From assembly GCA_019594195.1 (NCBI GenBank), contig JAFDTP010000008.1, positions 1 to 30,877 on the forward strand: a DNA stretch of 30,877 bases. Direction: 5' to 3'. A model generated the notes under the pieces. The model was not told where the DNA came from and made no database searches. It worked only from the letters and a program-made list of their open reading frames with translations. Origin of the DNA: Thermoplasmata archaeon. GTDB lineage: Archaea > Thermoplasmatota > Thermoplasmata > Halarchaeoplasmatales > Halarchaeoplasmataceae. Positions within the stretch are counted from its first letter, which is position 1. The number at the start of each line of letters is the position of its first letter. Below, piece by piece: positions 24,618 to 30,877 of this stretch. The position numbers and the translations under genes were made by a program.

Positions 24618-25700
24618 TTAATCTTTCACGAGTTCTTCTAGAGCGTTCATAGTCCTTCGAACTTTTTCCTTTTTTGCATTATATCCCATATGGCCTATCC
24701 GGAGTATCTCATCTTTTAAGTCACCGAGACTCGTAGCCAACAGTATATCTTTCTCATCCTTCATCCTTTTTTGTAATTCTGATGAATCATCTTCGACATC
24801 GAATGCAGTGACGGTCGGTGAGCAGAGATGATCATCTTTGGGATAAAGTTCGAATCCGATTTCCTTTCCTCTCGTTCTACAGAATTCGCTCACACTTTCG
24901 TGCCTACGATAAACCTTTTCCTTGCCCTCTTCCAGTATCATATCTAAAGATTCATCGAGTCCATAAAGGTTAGAAACAAGATGGGTATACGGAAATCGCC
25001 CTTCGTCTAACCAACTATCTTTCCACACTTTCAAACTGGTATAGAGATGTTCATCTTCTTTCTCCGTTACCGATTCCCAAGCATGTTCACTCAGAGATAA
25101 GGTGGTGAGTCCGGGAGGGGAGCTGAAGCACTTCTGAGATCCTCCTATACATATATCTATATTTTCTGTAGGGACTCGGGTCCCTCCAAGGGAAGAAACC
25201 GCATCCACTATAGTAAGAATGCCTTTTTCTTGGAGCAGGTCTAAGATAGGAGCTAGATCATTCAAGATCCCTGTTGGTGTCTCGCAGTGGACCATCGTAG
25301 CTGCTTTATAATCTTCATCTTCGAGCTTCCGCTCCACTTTTTCAATTTCTATACCGCTATCGTAGGGAAAATCGACCATCTCGACTCGCCCGCCATACTT
25401 CCTGACAAAATCAGCAAAGCCGTCACCGAATATCCCATTCGATATACACAAAACCTTATCTCCATCATCCACGACAGAGGCTATGCTGGCTTCTAGACCG
25501 AGTATACCTTCACCTCCAAGTATCAAAACATCATCGTCTGTTCCATATACTCTCTGAAGCTTTTTCTCGAGTAGCCTGTAGAATTTAAAGAAATCTTCAT
25601 CAATGTCCGGATTCTGGATAGGTTTACTCAAGGCCTTTCTAACTCTCTCAGGGACCTCAGTCGGTCCCGGTGTCATCATCAGCATATATTCACACAACAT
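24618..25700 (-). CDS. Class V PLP-dependent aminotransferase, alanine/serine-glyoxylate type
   Basis: Fold type I aminotransferase, class V. The N-terminal MMTPGPTEVPERV, the GGEGILGLEASI substrate/PLP region, D166 in IVDAVSSLGG (PLP pyridine N), and K190 in GGSQKCFSSPPGL (Schiff-base lysine) are the hallmarks of alanine-glyoxylate, serine-pyruvate and related archaeal aspartate-type aminotransferases. The length of 360 is normal. The frame gives ATGs at 25700, 25685 and 25679; the last begins only two residues before TPGPTEVP, so the first five residues are uncertain. It is first in the group with the activase and glycyl radical enzyme, which suggests amino-acid breakdown, but the amino donor and acceptor cannot be read from the sequence. 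Confidence 0.88.
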   Translation of the reverse strand: MLCEYMLMMTPGPTEVPERVRKALSKPIQNPDIDEDFFKFYRLLEKKLQRVYGTDDDVLILGGEGILGLEASIASVVDDGDKVLCISNGIFGDGFADFVRKYGGRVEMVDFPYDSGIEIEKVERKLEDEDYKAATMVHCETPTGILNDLAPILDLLQEKGILTIVDAVSSLGGTRVPTENIDICIGGSQKCFSSPPGLTTLSLSEHAWESVTEKEDEHLYTSLKVWKDSWLDEGRFPYTHLVSNLYGLDESLDMILEEGKEKVYRRHESVSEFCRTRGKEIGFELYPKDDHLCSPTVTAFDVEDDSSELQKRMKDEKDILLATSLGDLKDEILRIGHMGYNAKKEKVRRTMNALEELVKD

Positions 25701-25745
25701 TTAATCTGGAGAACTATAACTAAAAGCTTGCGGTATAAGCACGTA

Positions 25746-27890
25746 TCATATAGTTTTAGTTTTCTCTTTGACATCTTCTCTGCAGTAGCCAAAGGGGGAT
25801 AATACTTCCTCGACAACCCGATATAGATATTCTACATAATACTCGGTATCGTAGAGCTGGGGATCTTTTGGAATTATCTTCACTTTTTCTTGAGCTGAAC
25901 TGCTTTTAGAATCGGTCACTACATAATCCACCTTTTGACCTGGAGATCTTTGGATGCCCAGCTCGTCGTACTGTATCAATGCACTCTTTATCTCAGTAAG
26001 ATGATTGTAATCCTCAGGTCTCTTTGATGCTGTTTTAGTGAAACTCAGTTCTTTTGGATCTACTTTTCTTTTCTTTAATTCTCGTTTCTTTTTCTTCACG
26101 AGCGATAAAATGTTCTCGATCTTTAGATATATATCTTCCCTACCGCAGATATCTTTTAACTCTGAGAGTATCTCTTTCTGTGTTTTCTTAAAATAGCTAG
26201 GTGTATCACTCCGTTTGGCATACAAACCTTTGACTTCCAGGCCTCCTTCAAAAAGGCCATAATAATGGTTCAAAGCGCCTACGTCGTCGGATCTACTTTT
26301 TATAAAAACAACCCACTCGTAAACCCCCTCCTTCTCGAGTTCCAATTTAGTCTTCCGCTCAACTCTTTCTACAAGATCAGATATCTTTTCTTTTTCCCCT
26401 TTCAACCAAAGAGAATCAACTATACCGTGTATGACATCGAACCCCATGTCTTGAGCGGTCTTCGCCGTCTCGATCAGTATCTCTCTACCATAAGCCGTGA
26501 TGCTTTCATGAACTTCTATACTGTTGAATCTTGCTTTTTTATAGCCGGTGTATCCAAAACAAGTTACTAGCAGCCATTTGAGGACCTTAGCTCTTTTTTC
26601 AAAAAAATCGTTTTTGTCTTTGAGATCTTTATACTTCTGTCTTCTCTCTATCAGCGGTGAGACGACTTCCGGAATTATACCTCTCTCATCATCACAGACC
26701 GAATAACCCAGATCGGGCACCACGTGATCATTTCCACATCTACAGTGGATCGTTTCTGGAGAAAGATTATATTCGTCTATTATCGAAGGATACATACTGG
26801 CAAAGTCCAACTTCACCACGTCTTTATGAAAACCGACCTTGGGCTCGAAGATATGACCGCCTCTATCCGATTTCAATAGATGGATAGAATCTTTGAAATC
26901 TTCGGATATATTTTTCTTCCAGGGCACGAGATATCCTCTATTTAGTGCCTCATCCACTTCCATCGCATTTATCAGAGACCCGGGACTCCTTCTAGAAAGA
27001 CGCTGTATAGGAACTTTAGAGATCCTAGAAGCCTCTATCAAGCCGTCTATACCCCCCTCTCGGTAGAGAAAAGAGTTTTCGGTATCTATATGTATCCGGC
27101 CTTTCAAATGATACGACGGCGGCTTATAGATGACTCTACCATAGGATTCGTACCACGAGCCGTTCCTCGGCGGATGAAACGACCTCTGTCTTCCGAGCTT
27201 TAGATCCACGTTATTGATCTCCGCCTTCCGCACAAGATAAGGTATATCAAAAGAATCTCCGCCCGAAGTCAGCAATATATCAGGATCTTTTCTGTTTAGT
27301 CTTTCATTCAATCTCTCTAGTATGCTTATCTCATCTCCAACGATCTTTTCCTCGTCCAACTTTATATACTGAAGTTCGTCATCTTTTTTACGATGTCCAT
27401 CGCTCTCCACGCCCAAATCTAAAGTTGTTTTTCGAAGGTCTGGTTTAGAATAATATATTGTCGTCTCGGGCTCTAAGCATTCCCAATTTTTCCGCTTACT
27501 TACAAGTGAAAGTGGTTTTATGTCGTTCTCGATCAGGTATCTTTGATCCAGCGGTATGTCTATATTGTAAAAATCGTAGCTGTCGAAACCATCAAAAAAT
27601 CTAAAAGCATAAAGTTGATCTTTGGGATCGAAAACCTGTCTAGGCGTTACTGAAAGGAGTCTCTCTTCACGATCAGAATATATGTCAGTTTTTCTTCTAA
27701 CGAACTCTGTCGAAAAATCTTTGTCCATATAGTGTTCTCTCAACCTCTTGAGACCCTCTTCGTCAGAGTTGGCATAAAAGCTGGGTCTATAATCCTCCTT
27801 CAATCTGTAGCACCCATCTTTAGTTCTTAGCCATATGACTATCTTCCCGCTTTCTAGATCCGGGTATATATCGAGGATCCATCCTTTCAT
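25746..27890 (-). CDS. Divergent family B DNA polymerase, PolB2-like
   Basis: Family B polymerase of 714 residues, shorter than replicative archaeal PolB1/PolB3. Motif A is intact, with D362 in LDFASMYPSII. Motif B is altered: K438-WLLVTCFGYTG instead of K-x3-NS-x-YG. Motif C reads HGIVDSLWL, so the first Asp of DTD is Ile and only D492 remains. The proofreading side is degenerate: ExoI has no clean DxE (LDLGVESDG), and ExoII lacks the Asn (TSGGDSFDIPYL) although D215 is kept. These traits fit the PolB2 group, described as exonuclease-defective and once thought inactive, with roles proposed in translesion or repair synthesis. Its ATG lies 35 bases after a TATA-like box shared with the divergent GT2 gene. 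It is probably not the replicative enzyme. Confidence 0.85.
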   Translation of the reverse strand: MKGWILDIYPDLESGKIVIWLRTKDGCYRLKEDYRPSFYANSDEEGLKRLREHYMDKDFSTEFVRRKTDIYSDREERLLSVTPRQVFDPKDQLYAFRFFDGFDSYDFYNIDIPLDQRYLIENDIKPLSLVSKRKNWECLEPETTIYYSKPDLRKTTLDLGVESDGHRKKDDELQYIKLDEEKIVGDEISILERLNERLNRKDPDILLTSGGDSFDIPYLVRKAEINNVDLKLGRQRSFHPPRNGSWYESYGRVIYKPPSYHLKGRIHIDTENSFLYREGGIDGLIEASRISKVPIQRLSRRSPGSLINAMEVDEALNRGYLVPWKKNISEDFKDSIHLLKSDRGGHIFEPKVGFHKDVVKLDFASMYPSIIDEYNLSPETIHCRCGNDHVVPDLGYSVCDDERGIIPEVVSPLIERRQKYKDLKDKNDFFEKRAKVLKWLLVTCFGYTGYKKARFNSIEVHESITAYGREILIETAKTAQDMGFDVIHGIVDSLWLKGEKEKISDLVERVERKTKLELEKEGVYEWVVFIKSRSDDVGALNHYYGLFEGGLEVKGLYAKRSDTPSYFKKTQKEILSELKDICGREDIYLKIENILSLVKKKKRELKKRKVDPKELSFTKTASKRPEDYNHLTEIKSALIQYDELGIQRSPGQKVDYVVTDSKSSSAQEKVKIIPKDPQLYDTEYYVEYLYRVVEEVLSPFGYCREDVKEKTKTI

Positions 27891-28039
27891 TTCATCCCAT
27901 ATCTACCGGTCAAGAGGGATTTTAAATCAAAGATAAGAGAGGGTGAGATGAAAGTGTGTATTTTGGATACGTGGTCTACTGAAGGGTGTTAGAGAAAAAG
28001 AAACAATTATATAAAGGAGTAGAAAATAGGTTCTTGTAT
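27891..28039. promoter_or_regulatory. Divergent promoter region between polB2-like and GT2 genes
   Basis: For the minus strand, GATTTAAAATC (27920-27931) lies about 30-40 bases before the polymerase ATG. For the plus strand, ATTATATAAA at 28006-28015 lies about 25-34 bases before the GT2 ATG at 28040, which argues for that start and for a leaderless or nearly leaderless message. In between, GGGTGAG precedes an ATG at 27948 that opens only a 14-codon frame. Confidence 0.5.
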
Positions 28040-28714
28040 ATGAAAATATCAGTCGTTATCCCGACTATGAACGAGGAAGAATCCATAGGAGAAGTGATGG
28101 ATGAGATAAACGAAGCGCTTTCCGGTAGAGATTATGAAGTTGTGATAGTTGATACAGAGTCGACTGACCAAACAAGGGAGATTGCTCGTTCGAAAGGTGC
28201 AAAAGTCGTGGAAGAACCTAGGCGAGGTTATGGTAGGGCTTACAAAACAGGGTTCGAGGAAGCCGAGGGAGATATAATTGTGACTTTAGACGCAGACTGC
28301 ACCTATCCAGCCTCCAAGATACCTGATCTCGTGGTGATGATAGAAAAAGAGGGATATGAATTCATCACCACTGATAGACTTTCCAATATATCCTCCGATG
28401 TGATGGGGTGGACCCACCGCTTCGGTAACTGGTTACTCAAAACTACTATGAATCTACTCTTCAGGATGGACTTCAACGATTCTCAATCCGGCATGTGGGT
28501 ATTCCAAAGTTCGGCCTTGAGACATCTAAACGTTACCAGTGACGGTATGCCTTTCTCAGAGGAGATAAAGATAGAGGCTGTAAAAAAAGGATTGAAGTAC
28601 GACGAAGTACCTATAGATTACAGGGAAAGAAAAGGTGAAGCAAAGATCCGATCATTGAAAGACGGTTTCAAGAACTTGACTTTCCTTTGGAAGAAAAGAT
28701 TCGGGTTGGTCTGA
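28040..28714 (+). CDS. GT-A family 2 glycosyltransferase, DPM1/AglJ-like
   Basis: Second glycosyltransferase of the dolichyl-phosphate sugar synthase type. It begins MKISVVIPTMNEEESIGEV, has VDTESTDQT at the nucleotide-binding loop and TLDADCTYP as the metal motif, and ends with YRERKGEAKIR, the conserved C-terminal element of this group. There is no membrane anchor. The ATG at 28040 was preferred over a TTG at 27986 because the TATA-like box is only about 25 bases upstream. It is similar in plan to the gene at 9233-9898 but clearly not a recent copy. It is followed by rpe five bases later. It would fit lipid-linked sugar supply for N-glycosylation, an inference from family only. Confidence 0.86.
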   Translation: MKISVVIPTMNEEESIGEVMDEINEALSGRDYEVVIVDTESTDQTREIARSKGAKVVEEPRRGYGRAYKTGFEEAEGDIIVTLDADCTYPASKIPDLVVMIEKEGYEFITTDRLSNISSDVMGWTHRFGNWLLKTTMNLLFRMDFNDSQSGMWVFQSSALRHLNVTSDGMPFSEEIKIEAVKKGLKYDEVPIDYRERKGEAKIRSLKDGFKNLTFLWKKRFGLV

Positions 28715-28719
28715 TCAAA

Positions 28720-29373
28720 ATGAACGATGTAAAAATCTCGCCATCTATATTGTCTGCAGATTTTTCTAATCTTGAGGGATCGATCAAAGCAGTACAAGAT
28801 ACTGAATGGCTTCATCTAGACGTTATGGACGGACATTTCGTACCTAATCTGACTTTTGGTCCCTGCATCGTGGATGCTATAAGAGATAAGAGCGATCATG
28901 TCTTCGACACTCACCTTATGATATCCAATCCCGGCGAGTACGTTGAAGAGTTTGCTGAAGCCGGATCTGACATAATCACATTTCATGTTGAAGCGGTGGA
29001 GGATGTTGGAGAAATAATCGACCAGATCAAAAGTACAGGAACGAAAGCGGGTCTGAGCCTAAAACCGGGAACGAAATTCTCCAATGTTGAAGAATTTTTA
29101 CCAAAGTTGGACCTGATTTTGATAATGACGGTAGAACCAGGGTTTAGTGGACAGGAATTCATGGAGGAAGTCGTTCCAAAGATAAGTGAGGCACGGGAGA
29201 CCATCGAAGATAGGGATCTAGATATAGATATAGCCGTAGACGGAGGTATATCACCGGAGAATGCGGAAAAAGTCGTCGATAATGGAGCCAACGTTCTAAT
29301 ATCAGGGTCTTCTATTTTCAGAGGCGATATAAAGGAAAATCTTGAAGAGATGAGGAGTTCTTTCGAAAAATAA
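28720..29373 (+). CDS. rpe: Ribulose-phosphate 3-epimerase
   Basis: TIM-barrel metal enzyme that interconverts D-ribulose 5-phosphate and D-xylulose 5-phosphate. From the ATG at 28720 (217 residues, typical) the family motifs are SPSILSADFSNL (S8), LHLDVMDGHFVPNLTFG (H32, D34), THLMI (H65), MTVEPGFSGQEF and the second catalytic aspartate in IAVDGGIS. All metal and acid-base residues are in place. It starts five bases after the GT2 stop, so the two are cotranscribed. The enzyme occurs in archaea with a non-oxidative pentose phosphate route; no transketolase or isomerase gene is in view. A start 11 codons upstream inside the GT2 gene is possible but unneeded. Confidence 0.94.
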   Translation: MNDVKISPSILSADFSNLEGSIKAVQDTEWLHLDVMDGHFVPNLTFGPCIVDAIRDKSDHVFDTHLMISNPGEYVEEFAEAGSDIITFHVEAVEDVGEIIDQIKSTGTKAGLSLKPGTKFSNVEEFLPKLDLILIMTVEPGFSGQEFMEEVVPKISEARETIEDRDLDIDIAVDGGISPENAEKVVDNGANVLISGSSIFRGDIKENLEEMRSSFEK

Positions 29374-29378
29374 ATACC

Positions 29379-30695
29379 TCAACGTTCCCAGGGGAACCTT
29401 CGATCGAAAAATTCAGTGAGATCTCTTTGTTCTTCTTCAACTAGGTCTTCTTCGGTCAGGAAAATGGCTTTTTCAGGTAGATATGGATTGATATCGCTGC
29501 CCAAATCTATACTTTCCATGACATCTATCATCGCTTTTTTTATCTCAGTATACTCTCTACTCCGGTCAACCCAAAGTCTATCACCATCTAGATAGACCTC
29601 TTTACCGTATTTGTCGATGAAGTCCTCTGAGTTATCTATCCAAACTGGAGGGCCTCGGTGTCTTTCGATGTTGGTCAATGTTCCACTCTCGAACTCGAAT
29701 ATCAGGAGTATTTTCTCCCCTAGGTAATAATCCGAGTGTATTGTTTCAAAATCTTTGTGCGACAATTGATGGACGATCCTCCTCAAACATTTTTGTACCT
29801 GTGGATAAAGGTTATCTTCTACAACGTCAGGTACTGGAAATCTCAAGGCGAGAAGCTTACAACCTCTCCTCTGTACTTTTTCCATGAGCCGACTCTTCTC
29901 AAGCGGTTCGATATCGTTCGGGAAAAAATAACTCAATTCAGGGTCATTTAAAAATCGTTTAGAGGACAAAACGAAGAGTGAGAATTTTTCTTTAGATACA
30001 GGTGCCGCAACGTTCCTATCAGGATCGACTGGGTCTATGACTACAAGAGGATCATCGAAATCCTTATCGCTTTCAACCATCTTTATAGTATGTCCGGGTC
30101 TCCAATCGCTAACCTCTTCGATAGTTTTTTTGAAACTACCGTATTTTGATATCAGGAGTTCACACAGGTAACCAGAAAACCCCCAAACCTCAGCTTTAGC
30201 TCCATAAGCTCCTATACCCTCAAGATAGGCTTTCAGAAGCATCGCTTCTTCTTTCTGCGCCTCACCAAGCCTCTCTTTAATGTATTCAGTGTGGAAAGGG
30301 GTCCGATCCACAGCAGACTTCATCTGAGAGATATCATCCATATCGTAACACGGAACTATATCCACCTCGAAGCTTTTATACATCCCATAGATGTAAGGAT
30401 GTTCAGCATACCTTTCTTTAGACTCGTCCAAAATAATCTGGCCTGCCTTGATTATTTTTTTCTCCATCTCTTTTCTTGAAACGGATAGTGGAAATCTAAC
30501 GAATATGTCTATATCTGGATCTTTAAGATAAGTTCCTTTAGAAACAGAGCCAACGACCTCCGGTTTATAATCTCCTTCAAGTTCTCTATCGACGGCTTCT
30601 AGCAGTTCTTCGGAGACTTCGTTGACCTTTTTCCTTTCATCTTCATCCGGTTTTACCCGCTCAAGTACTTTTGATTCTATCTCATCTATCTTCAT
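29379..30695 (-). CDS. cca: Archaeal class I CCA-adding tRNA nucleotidyltransferase
   Basis: Adds or repairs the 3'-CCA of tRNAs. The nucleotidyltransferase core is visible: GSVSKGTYLKDPDIDIF with the G49-S50 turn and metal aspartates D61 and D63, and the third carboxylate D112 in SFEVDIVPCY, matching the E59/D61/D110 triad of the A. fulgidus enzyme. The length of 438 residues is that of the archaeal family, which includes the tail domain. It meets rpe tail to tail five bases apart. The first ~40 codons are repeated exactly, in inverted orientation, at the end of the window; the copy described here is complete and should be taken as the true gene. Confidence 0.95.
   Translation of the reverse strand: MKIDEIESKVLERVKPDEDERKKVNEVSEELLEAVDRELEGDYKPEVVGSVSKGTYLKDPDIDIFVRFPLSVSRKEMEKKIIKAGQIILDESKERYAEHPYIYGMYKSFEVDIVPCYDMDDISQMKSAVDRTPFHTEYIKERLGEAQKEEAMLLKAYLEGIGAYGAKAEVWGFSGYLCELLISKYGSFKKTIEEVSDWRPGHTIKMVESDKDFDDPLVVIDPVDPDRNVAAPVSKEKFSLFVLSSKRFLNDPELSYFFPNDIEPLEKSRLMEKVQRRGCKLLALRFPVPDVVEDNLYPQVQKCLRRIVHQLSHKDFETIHSDYYLGEKILLIFEFESGTLTNIERHRGPPVWIDNSEDFIDKYGKEVYLDGDRLWVDRSREYTEIKKAMIDVMESIDLGSDINPYLPEKAIFLTEEDLVEEEQRDLTEFFDRRFPWER
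30574..30672 (-). repeat. Left arm of a 99-bp perfect inverted repeat (inside cca)
   Basis: These 99 bases, coding for about residues 9-41 of the CCA enzyme, are found again as an exact reverse complement at 30779-30877. Identity begins sharply at AAAAGTAC and continues to the last base of the window; the arms are separated by 106 bases. Confidence 0.97.
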
Positions 30696-30730
30696 ATTAT
30701 CGGAATTTGGAAGATAGAGTCAGTTTGACA

Positions 30731-30740
30731 GTTTTAAAAC
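30731..30740 (-). promoter_or_regulatory. TATA-like box of cca
   Basis: The palindromic GTTTTAAAAC lies about 36-45 bases before the cca ATG, a plausible distance for a short leader. Because it lies within the fold-back region near the contig end, its distance to anything on the plus strand means nothing. Confidence 0.45.
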
Positions 30741-30773
30741 TTTTGTGAAAAATCGTCTTAGAACCGACTAGAG

Positions 30774-30877
30774 ATGAAAAAAGTACTTGAGCGGGTAAAA
30801 CCGGATGAAGATGAAAGGAAAAAGGTCAACGAAGTCTCCGAAGAACTGCTAGAAGCCGTCGATAGAGAACTTGAAGG
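30774..30877 (+). pseudogene. Inverted partial copy of the cca 5' end (right arm of the repeat, likely artefact)
   Basis: The right arm of the inverted repeat occupies 30779-30877. It can be read in frame from an ATG at 30774 as MKKVLERVKPDEDERKKV and so on, the same protein segment as the minus-strand cca gene but with a different first few residues. It runs off the window. Identity at the DNA level is total, so it is either a very recent inverted duplication or, more likely, a template-switch chimera produced during DNA amplification. It should not be counted as a second gene. Confidence 0.8.

Noticed and set aside
27948..27992. A 14-codon frame with a good GGGTGAG ribosome-binding site before the GT2 gene
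   Set aside because: The peptide (MKVCILDTWSTEGC) has no run of control codons and no attenuator structure; too short to support without conservation. It could be a remnant of an earlier start.
30574..30877. The terminal inverted repeat as a telomere-like hairpin or mobile-element end
   Set aside because: The arms are protein-coding sequence of cca with no transposase, no target duplication and total identity; an amplification or assembly fold-back explains it better, and the left end shows a similar inverted junction.
1..30877. tRNA, rRNA, CRISPR arrays, insertion sequences, prophage or defence genes
   Set aside because: I read the intergenic gaps, all under about 150 bases, and saw no cloverleaf, no regularly spaced repeats, and no transposase, integrase, nuclease-helicase or toxin-antitoxin pair that I could recognise.

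Overview
The window reads as a near gene-saturated piece of a euryarchaeal genome of low to moderate GC with heavy AGA/AGG and ATA codon use. The archaeal markers are clear: DNA topoisomerase VI (both subunits), Alba, RIO1 kinase with a Dim2/Pno1-type KH protein, Mre11-Rad50, a class I CCA-adding enzyme, an HVO_0476-type zinc-finger protein, MtrA/MtrH and a PolB2-like family B polymerase. Promoters look archaeal: A/T-rich TATA-like boxes about 20-35 bases before starts, several genes apparently leaderless, others with GGAG/GGTG ribosome-binding sites. I cannot name the lineage. An anaerobic protein- or amino-acid-using euryarchaeon (Thermoplasmata/MBG-D-like or MSBL1-like) would fit, but that is a guess.

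Layout. 1-738: rad50 5' part, broken by an inverted junction near 125-150. 735-2033: mre11, minus strand. 2139-4029: rhomboid protease with a C-terminal zinc ribbon, HVO_0476-like protein, Alba. 4140-5810: MazG-like pyrophosphohydrolase, RIO1 and KH protein. 5913-8913: top6B-top6A. 8921-10353 (minus): a small TIGR04076-like protein, a GT2 glycosyltransferase and an unknown 135-residue protein. 10448-14142 (plus): a tight MetF - MtrA - MtrH - core methionine synthase - DUF4346 operon. 14197-17115 (plus): DUF1616, DUF58 and a small membrane protein, meeting tail to tail with 17096-21208 (minus): MoxR ATPase, DUF4350 and a DUF4129-like surface protein. 21235-25700 (minus): glycyl radical enzyme resembling trans-4-hydroxy-L-proline dehydratase, its activating enzyme and a class V aminotransferase. 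25746-27890 (minus): divergent family B polymerase. 28040-29373 (plus): GT2 and ribulose-phosphate 3-epimerase. 29379-30695 (minus): CCA-adding enzyme.

How it works together. The most interesting unit is the 10.4-14.1 kb operon. It encodes what looks like a complete route from methylene-tetrahydropterin to methionine: reductase (MetF), pterin-to-corrinoid methyltransferase (MtrH), a soluble corrinoid carrier (MtrA lacking its membrane anchor), a folate-domain-less methionine synthase, and a DUF4346 protein of unknown role translated with it. This reuses two subunits of the methanogen Mtr complex for biosynthesis. The glycyl radical cluster suggests anaerobic use of hydroxyproline from protein. 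The two convergent envelope operons together make a MoxR/DUF58/DUF4129-type surface module.

Both ends of the window carry inverted (fold-back) junctions: at the left a coiled-coil fragment is inverted against rad50, and at the right 99 bases of the CCA gene are repeated exactly in inverted orientation. This is the pattern expected of whole-genome-amplification chimeras at the ends of a single-cell contig, so the outermost ~150 bases on each side should not be trusted.
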